Positions 14,581 to 18,666 of a stretch of DNA of 18,666 nucleotides are shown here, piece after piece. Numbering within the stretch: position 1 is the stretch's first letter; every line of letters begins with the position of its first letter. Location: contig JAUVYS010000013.1 of assembly GCA_030602965.1 (NCBI GenBank), positions 1 to 18,666 of the forward strand, read 5' to 3'. This stretch comes from Candidatus Bathyarchaeota archaeon (GTDB lineage: Archaea > Thermoproteota > Bathyarchaeia > RBG-16-48-13 > JAGMEO01). The position numbers were made by a program, and so were the translations under genes. The notes beneath the pieces are model-generated. The model worked only from the letters and a program-made list of their open reading frames with translations, did no database searches and had not been told where the DNA came from.

Positions 14581-14682
14581 TAAACTTTAATACCGCTCAG
14601 TATTGATATGGCTCTGCTAGTCCTCTCTTTTTTAAATCTCTATGCGAAAAAAGAATTTCTTCTATTATTCTCTGATGAGGTT

Positions 14683-15672
14683 CTAGTATTGAAGTTCTTT
14701 ATCGACTTGATTAATCGGTGTTTCTCCCTTTGCGATACGACGGATGTTCTCTGCAATAATGTGAAGACTTGCCTTTGAGGACGAGTCTGAAGAGCTAATG
14801 TTGTGAGGAGTTGTGATTACGTTATCCAGTTTCCAGATTGGGTATTTAGATGGTGGATCTCCTTGAGGGTTCCATTCTGGGTTCCACCAATGTGGTGTCC
14901 ACCAGACATCGAAAGCAGCCCCAGCAATCCATCCTTCTTTCAATGCCTTATACATCGGTTCTTCCTGTATGATTGCGGCTCGAGCTACATTGATAATGAA
15001 GGCTGTTTTCTTCATTAAACGGAGTTCATGTTCACCAATCAGACCTCTTGTTTCAGGTGTCAAAGGCACCATCAATATGACGAAATCCGATTCACGTAAA
15101 AGGTGATCAAGGTCTTTGGGCCCTCCTAGAAATTCAAGATCAAGCTGATTCTTTAATGACTCTGATGGGTGTCTTTTAATTGCGAGAATTTTCATCTCAA
15201 AAGCCTTCAGGAGCCTAGCCACCTCCTTCCCGATATGTCCTAATCCAACTATTCCCGCTTTCTTACCTCTGAGTTCTACGCCCCGCTCACTTCCCTTTTT
15301 TCCAAGTTGAAACTCTTTATGTCTTTGAACGATCCGCTTAGCCAATGCCAAAACGAAAGCAACAGCTCCCTCTGCTAATGGTAACGGATTCGCGCCTGAA
15401 GTATTTGCCACGATAACCTCTTCGCCCAAAGCGCTAAAAGGAATAGCGTCAACTCCAGCCCCTGTCTTTTGAACAAGTTTGAGTCGCTTTGCAGCTTGGA
15501 CGATCTTCGGGGAAAGACGGACACATATGATGACTTCGACATCTTTAGCAAGACATATCAGCTCTTCTTCTGACTCTTTTTCCGGAGTTATAATTTCTAT
15601 ATTCTTGGGTATCATGTTCCTTAATTCTGAAATCCTTCTAGCTAAGCTAGGAGAAGTAATTAACACCTTCAA
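14683..15672 (-). CDS. D-2-hydroxyacid dehydrogenase, Trp-rich variant
   Basis: 329 residues from TTG 15672. A minus-strand TATA-like TTTTTAAAATTT centred about 28 bases before the TTG and no ribosome site suggest a leaderless transcript. The family layout is 'KTGAGVDAIPF', 'VANTSGANPLPLAEGAVAFVLALAKR', Rossmann 'GIVGLGHIGKEVARLLK' ending its second strand with 'IKRHP' (an Arg there favours NADP), 'LTPETRGLIGEHELRLMKK', catalytic Arg in 'INVARAAIIQEE' and His in 'TTPHN'. The usual D-V-F-x-x-E-P block is replaced by a longer Trp-rich loop, 'DVWWTPHWWNPEWNPQGDPP', as in some uncharacterised subfamilies, so the catalytic Glu is displaced or absent. It is unlike the dehydrogenase at 11698, so the two probably use different substrates. 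Confidence 0.85.
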   Translation of the reverse strand: MKVLITSPSLARRISELRNMIPKNIEIITPEKESEEELICLAKDVEVIICVRLSPKIVQAAKRLKLVQKTGAGVDAIPFSALGEEVIVANTSGANPLPLAEGAVAFVLALAKRIVQRHKEFQLGKKGSERGVELRGKKAGIVGLGHIGKEVARLLKAFEMKILAIKRHPSESLKNQLDLEFLGGPKDLDHLLRESDFVILMVPLTPETRGLIGEHELRLMKKTAFIINVARAAIIQEEPMYKALKEGWIAGAAFDVWWTPHWWNPEWNPQGDPPSKYPIWKLDNVITTPHNISSSDSSSKASLHIIAENIRRIAKGETPINQVDKELQY

Positions 15673-15817
15673 AGGTTTTCGCTTACTAATTTGTAAATTT
15701 TAAAAATGAAATATCTTTTCATGACGTTCAAAATCGGTTATGTATTCAGAATTATTCTCTGTTCACTGAGTTTATCTTATTGCTTGAAGTACTTTGCTCC
15801 TTGAACTCTCAAAAGAA

Positions 15818-16141
15818 TCAGTTGATTTTAAGGAACTCCTTGAGTTCTTTTTCACTTAATCCCGTTCCATGAATTCCATTCAATCGTCTCGACACTTTTT
15901 CTGCTTCAAAGAGAATTACTGTAGGAACAACCTCTATACAATATTCCTCCCAAAGAGGATTAATCTGATCATCGATTTTCACGTGTATAAATTCATCATG
16001 ATCTTTTTTATCAGCGCACTCTTCAAAAATTGGCAGAAAACTTATACAAAAAGGACACCATGAAGCATAGAAAAGAGCATAGGTTCTCTTATTATGTTTA
16101 ATGACGCTATCAATATTGTGTTTGTTATCAACCTCTAACAT
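15818..16141 (-). CDS. Thioredoxin-like protein with CPFC active site
   Basis: 107 residues from ATG 16141, preceded by GCGGGTG about 4 bases away; the in-frame TTG at 16171 would add ten residues. It has the thioredoxin fold with 'YALFYASWCPFCISFLPIFEE' (Cys29 and Cys32), a 'VKIDDQINPLWEEYCIEVVPTVILFE' segment with the cis-Pro, and 'LSEKELKEFLK' at the end. The CPFC dipeptide differs from the classical CGPC, so its redox potential will differ. No signal peptide, so it is probably cytoplasmic. A TATA-like CTATAAATAG (16220-16211) lies upstream on the same strand. Confidence 0.9.
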   Translation of the reverse strand: MLEVDNKHNIDSVIKHNKRTYALFYASWCPFCISFLPIFEECADKKDHDEFIHVKIDDQINPLWEEYCIEVVPTVILFEAEKVSRRLNGIHGTGLSEKELKEFLKIN

Positions 16142-16210
16142 GAAACACCCGCTCGCTGGCACAATCCTCAACTATTGGTTCTTAAATAAATTCCAAATTC
16201 ATATTTTTAC

Positions 16211-16220
16211 CTATTTATAG
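16211..16220 (-). promoter_or_regulatory. TATA box for the thioredoxin-like gene
   Basis: Read on the minus strand as CTATAAATAG, about 70-79 bases before ATG 16141; a start about 25 bases downstream gives a leader of about 45-50 bases. Confidence 0.45.
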
Positions 16221-16321
16221 CATTCTTTAGAGTATATGTTTACAATTCATTGATAATTCACTAGGATCATTTGTGAGATTAGTTGCTTTTATCTGTTAGA
16301 TCTTAATGCTTATCTCTCGCA

Positions 16322-16377
16322 ATCGCGCGCGCTCTGATTAGGGCTGACGGGAACCCTCAGAGTGACTACGTTTTTTT
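16322..16377 (+). other. GC-rich hairpin followed by a T-run in the 353-base gap
   Basis: CTCTG (16332-16336) pairs with CAGAG (16358-16362) and AGGG (16340-16343) with CCCT (16354-16357), giving a bulged stem, and seven T follow at 16371-16377. It begins with ATCGCGCGCGC, as at 1286, and shows weak likeness to repeat copy A. No plus-strand gene precedes it since 14325, so it may end a small RNA or be a degenerate repeat. The rest of the gap (16142-16321 and 16378-16524) is AT-rich and holds the TATA boxes for the flanking genes; I see no other gene. Confidence 0.4.
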
Positions 16378-16474
16378 AAATTATTCGTGATTTTTTTCTT
16401 ATGGGGGATAAATACTATGGTGTAACTCTTGTTTATCTATATCTGAATATTTTAATTTGTTATTAATCTAGCTT

Positions 16475-16484
16475 ACATAAAATT
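16475..16484 (+). promoter_or_regulatory. TATA-like box for the C25 peptidase gene
   Basis: ACATAAAATT lies about 40-50 bases before the proposed start at 16525. A transcription start near 16507 would give a leader of about 18 bases carrying the strong GAGGGAGA ribosome site at 16513-16520. Confidence 0.4.
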
Positions 16485-16524
16485 TATGAATTTAAACAAA
16501 TAATTGATTTTTGAGGGAGACCAT

Positions 16525-18666
16525 CTGAATTACAATCCTAGAGCATTTTTGATACTTGTTATTTTGATGACTGGTTTTTTTATTATATCACCTTTTATGA
16601 TCGACAATCCTCCATTGTGTAAAGCGTCTGAATCAGCTTCTTTGCTAATTATTTCTCATGAGGATTTTCTAGATGAGCTCCTACCTTTGGTTGAATGGAA
16701 AAATCGAACAGGGATTCCAACAGCACTTGTTAGCTGGCAAGATCTTGATTCAGATTATAGTGGTTTTGATGTTCCTGAAAGAATAAAGAGAGGAATAGCA
16801 GATTTTGAAGATCGTTTGGGTATTCAGTATGTGATGCTGGTTGGCGACGCTCACATTGTTCCTGTCAGATATCAGATAACTGATAGATCAGAAAGTCATG
16901 GCACCGGGGGATCAATACTCGCAGTTGGAGCCTATTATGGAAGCGATCTTTACTACGCTGATTTGTATGATGAAAGTGGAAACTTTGATTCTTGGGATTT
17001 TGATGGAGATGATTACTTTGGTGAATTATGGGGTGAATATTTTCAAGATCGTATTAATCAAGATAGAATAGATATGATTCCAGATGTGGCAGTAGGTAGA
17101 GTCCCTGCTTCGAATGAAGATGAAGTCACCAATTACGTGGATAAAGTTCTCCATTACGAATTTTCACTTATTTCGGACACAGAAACATGGATAAGCAACA
17201 TCCTTTTTGAAATTACAGCCGATGAATTTCCTGCCTTTTATACTGCAAAAGAAAACACAATTGTTGATTATACTGGCATTACCTTTCTTCACAATAAACC
17301 AACACCGACTTTCTGGAGAATGTATAGTCCAGAAGTAAGCAGTACGACTGATTATCTGCCTGATGTAACAACAATAATTAATTTAATGAATAACGAAGGT
17401 GTAGGGCTCTTTAATTTCGGTGGACATGGAGGACAAGCAGATGAAATGACGGAACAACAGTATTGGTGTACGATGAGTGGAGGACTCGGTACATGGGATT
17501 TCCAATTCTTAACTACTCAGAGATACTCGATAGTTTTTAGCACTGGGTGTGGAAATGGAAGATTCACTGTTGAACCACCATATGATGCATATCTGGATGA
17601 ATTTGGAGGAAATCATCCTGGAACAGACAACGGAGAAATCTTCTCTACTTCAAGCTATCCACCAAGACCAGACCCCCTTCAACCAATTATTCCTCCAGGA
17701 GGTTTGAGCGAAGTTGATTCGTTTGGTGAGTGGGGTCTTGTTCATACCGAATTTCGAGCAGGCACTACAATAGTTGACATTAGTAATAGAGGATTCATAG
17801 CATTTATTGGGTGCACCACTGGAGCTCAGGATCCTATAGGTGAACTAGATGAGTATTTCTTGCAGGCTTTTTTCAGCTGGCATGGTGTTGAGAAGAGGCT
17901 TGGCGATGTGTGGAATTATGCAATTGAAATGTATTGTGATGAGAACGGCTATGGGCGAGGCGAATATAGTGAAACAGCTGGAAGCTGGGTTGATGTAGCT
18001 GCTTATCATATGCCTATAAAAGTGAATTTGTTCGGTGATCCTAGTCTAAGGGTTGGAGGTCTTCCTCACTATCCACCAACTCTACTGGTAGTTCTCGGAT
18101 CTCCAGATCCAATTCCAGAAGGAATGACTTTCCATTTTTCACCGTACACATCATATTCGGATATTGAAGAAAATGGACCCCTGTACAGGATTGATTGGGA
18201 CGGAGATGGTTTATGGGATACTGACTGGGGTGGAGATGATTATAGATACAATGATGATTTTGAAGGAAATGCTAGAATCCAAGCTTCAGACGGAGAATAT
18301 TTCAGCGAAGTTGTAGAGGTCTCCCTAAGTGTTAACAATGTTGATCCAGAGCCAACTATTACCCCTCCGGTAGTTGATATTGAGGAAGATTTGAGTTATT
18401 CTTATACATTTAATCCTGGAGATCCAGGGGCTGATGAGTGGGATTATACTATTGACTTTGGTGATGGTACAATTATAACAGAACACTCTGATTCTGCTGT
18501 TAGTGTTAGTCATGAATATGATTCAGCTGGTGAGTACACGATTCAAGTGACTGTTGTGGATGATGATGGTGGAACCGGAACTGCTTCTGAAACTGTGACA
18601 GTAGTATCTAGAGGCAGAACGTATGATTTTTGGAGATTGATATCGGAGCTAGGTGGAGGAAGCGAC
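16525..18666 (+). CDS. Secreted gingipain-type (C25) cysteine peptidase with two PKD domains; 3' end beyond the window
   Basis: 714 codons, no stop before the edge. GAGGGAGA at 16513-16520 points to CTG 16525 as start; the alternatives are TTG 16504 and TTG 16549, and the first in-frame ATG (16567) lies inside the signal peptide. Residues 6-26 are hydrophobic (AFLILVILMTGFFIISPF), so it is exported. The peptidase C25 domain spans about 39-510: 'YVMLVGDAHIVPVRYQ', a Ca-binding-like 'WDFDGDDYFGE', 'IPDVAVGRVPASN', His301 in 'NFGGHGGQ' and Cys342 in 'STGCGNGRF', the expected catalytic pair. Two PKD repeats follow (about 513-605 and 612-693; 'YTIDFGDGT', 'EYDSAGEYTIQVTVVDDDGG'), giving a long extracellular stalk. 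It ends in 'RTYDFWRLISELGGGSD'. It probably digests or processes external proteins. Confidence 0.9.
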   Translation, partial: MNYNPRAFLILVILMTGFFIISPFMIDNPPLCKASESASLLIISHEDFLDELLPLVEWKNRTGIPTALVSWQDLDSDYSGFDVPERIKRGIADFEDRLGIQYVMLVGDAHIVPVRYQITDRSESHGTGGSILAVGAYYGSDLYYADLYDESGNFDSWDFDGDDYFGELWGEYFQDRINQDRIDMIPDVAVGRVPASNEDEVTNYVDKVLHYEFSLISDTETWISNILFEITADEFPAFYTAKENTIVDYTGITFLHNKPTPTFWRMYSPEVSSTTDYLPDVTTIINLMNNEGVGLFNFGGHGGQADEMTEQQYWCTMSGGLGTWDFQFLTTQRYSIVFSTGCGNGRFTVEPPYDAYLDEFGGNHPGTDNGEIFSTSSYPPRPDPLQPIIPPGGLSEVDSFGEWGLVHTEFRAGTTIVDISNRGFIAFIGCTTGAQDPIGELDEYFLQAFFSWHGVEKRLGDVWNYAIEMYCDENGYGRGEYSETAGSWVDVAAYHMPIKVNLFGDPSLRVGGLPHYPPTLLVVLGSPDPIPEGMTFHFSPYTSYSDIEENGPLYRIDWDGDGLWDTDWGGDDYRYNDDFEGNARIQASDGEYFSEVVEVSLSVNNVDPEPTITPPVVDIEEDLSYSYTFNPGDPGADEWDYTIDFGDGTIITEHSDSAVSVSHEYDSAGEYTIQVTVVDDDGGTGTASETVTVVSRGRTYDFWRLISELGGGSD

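Noticed and set aside
16332..16362. C/D-box small RNA from CTGA and TGA matches in the hairpin
   Set aside because: No proper C box (RTGATGA) or kink-turn geometry; the matches come from the stem sequence itself.
16400..16465. 21-codon plus-strand ORF starting at an ATGGGG in the gap before the C25 gene
   Set aside because: No ribosome site, no promoter at fitting distance and no recognisable sequence; chance is sufficient.
1..18666. tRNA or rRNA genes
   Set aside because: I found no cloverleaf with a GGTTCGAATCC-like T arm and no rRNA-like stretch in the intergenic regions; a covariance search would settle this.

Overview
The window looks like a piece of an uncultured archaeal chromosome. 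It is AT-rich and many genes have a TATA-like box about 25-35 bases before the start or before a short leader. Shine-Dalgarno sites are used unevenly, TTG starts are common, and the families fit Archaea: an F420-type luciferase-like oxidoreductase, two DUF362 proteins, DUF2148, zinc-ribbon/TPR proteins, and a C25 peptidase with PKD domains. A Bathyarchaeia-like or related lineage is possible, but I cannot fix the lineage from this sequence.

Layout. Positions 1-83 hold the start of an unknown, relatively GC-rich minus-strand gene. From 263 to about 5800 lie mostly stand-alone genes: a membrane-anchored TolB-like propeller (+), a small winged-helix regulator (+), a protein with three zinc ribbons plus TPRs (-), a HEAT-repeat protein (-), a GNAT acetyltransferase (-), and a DUF2148 protein with no cysteines (+). 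From 5880 to 12678 is a metabolic island: DUF362 (-), luciferase-like oxidoreductase (-), phosphotriesterase-family hydrolase (-), creatininase-family amidohydrolase (-), double-SIS protein (-), a divergent KDPG/KHG-type aldolase (+) and a 2-hydroxyacid dehydrogenase (-). From 12815 to 16141 are a PfpI/DJ-1 protein (-), a second, shortened DUF362 protein (+), a dienelactone hydrolase remnant (-), a second 2-hydroxyacid dehydrogenase (-) and a thioredoxin-like protein (-). The window ends inside a large secreted gingipain-type (C25) protease with two PKD domains. It begins at a non-ATG codon, probably CTG, and has no stop before 18666.

How the genes may work together. The island joins a lactonase/amidohydrolase-type metalloenzyme, an amide hydrolase, a sugar-phosphate isomerase/deaminase-type SIS protein, a flavin/F420 oxidoreductase, a 2-keto-3-deoxy-acid aldolase and a hydroxyacid dehydrogenase. 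This reads as a catabolic route for an amino-sugar- or lactone-like compound ending in pyruvate. That is inference: no kinase, dehydratase or transporter is in the window.

Most notable points: the cysteine-free DUF2148 protein; the second DUF362 protein lacking the Gly-Pro loop; a degenerate GC-rich repeat at 1309 and 4027 with a weaker relative at 16322; a perfect 12-base palindrome in the promoter of the luciferase-like gene; and a compact double hairpin at 1817-1848.
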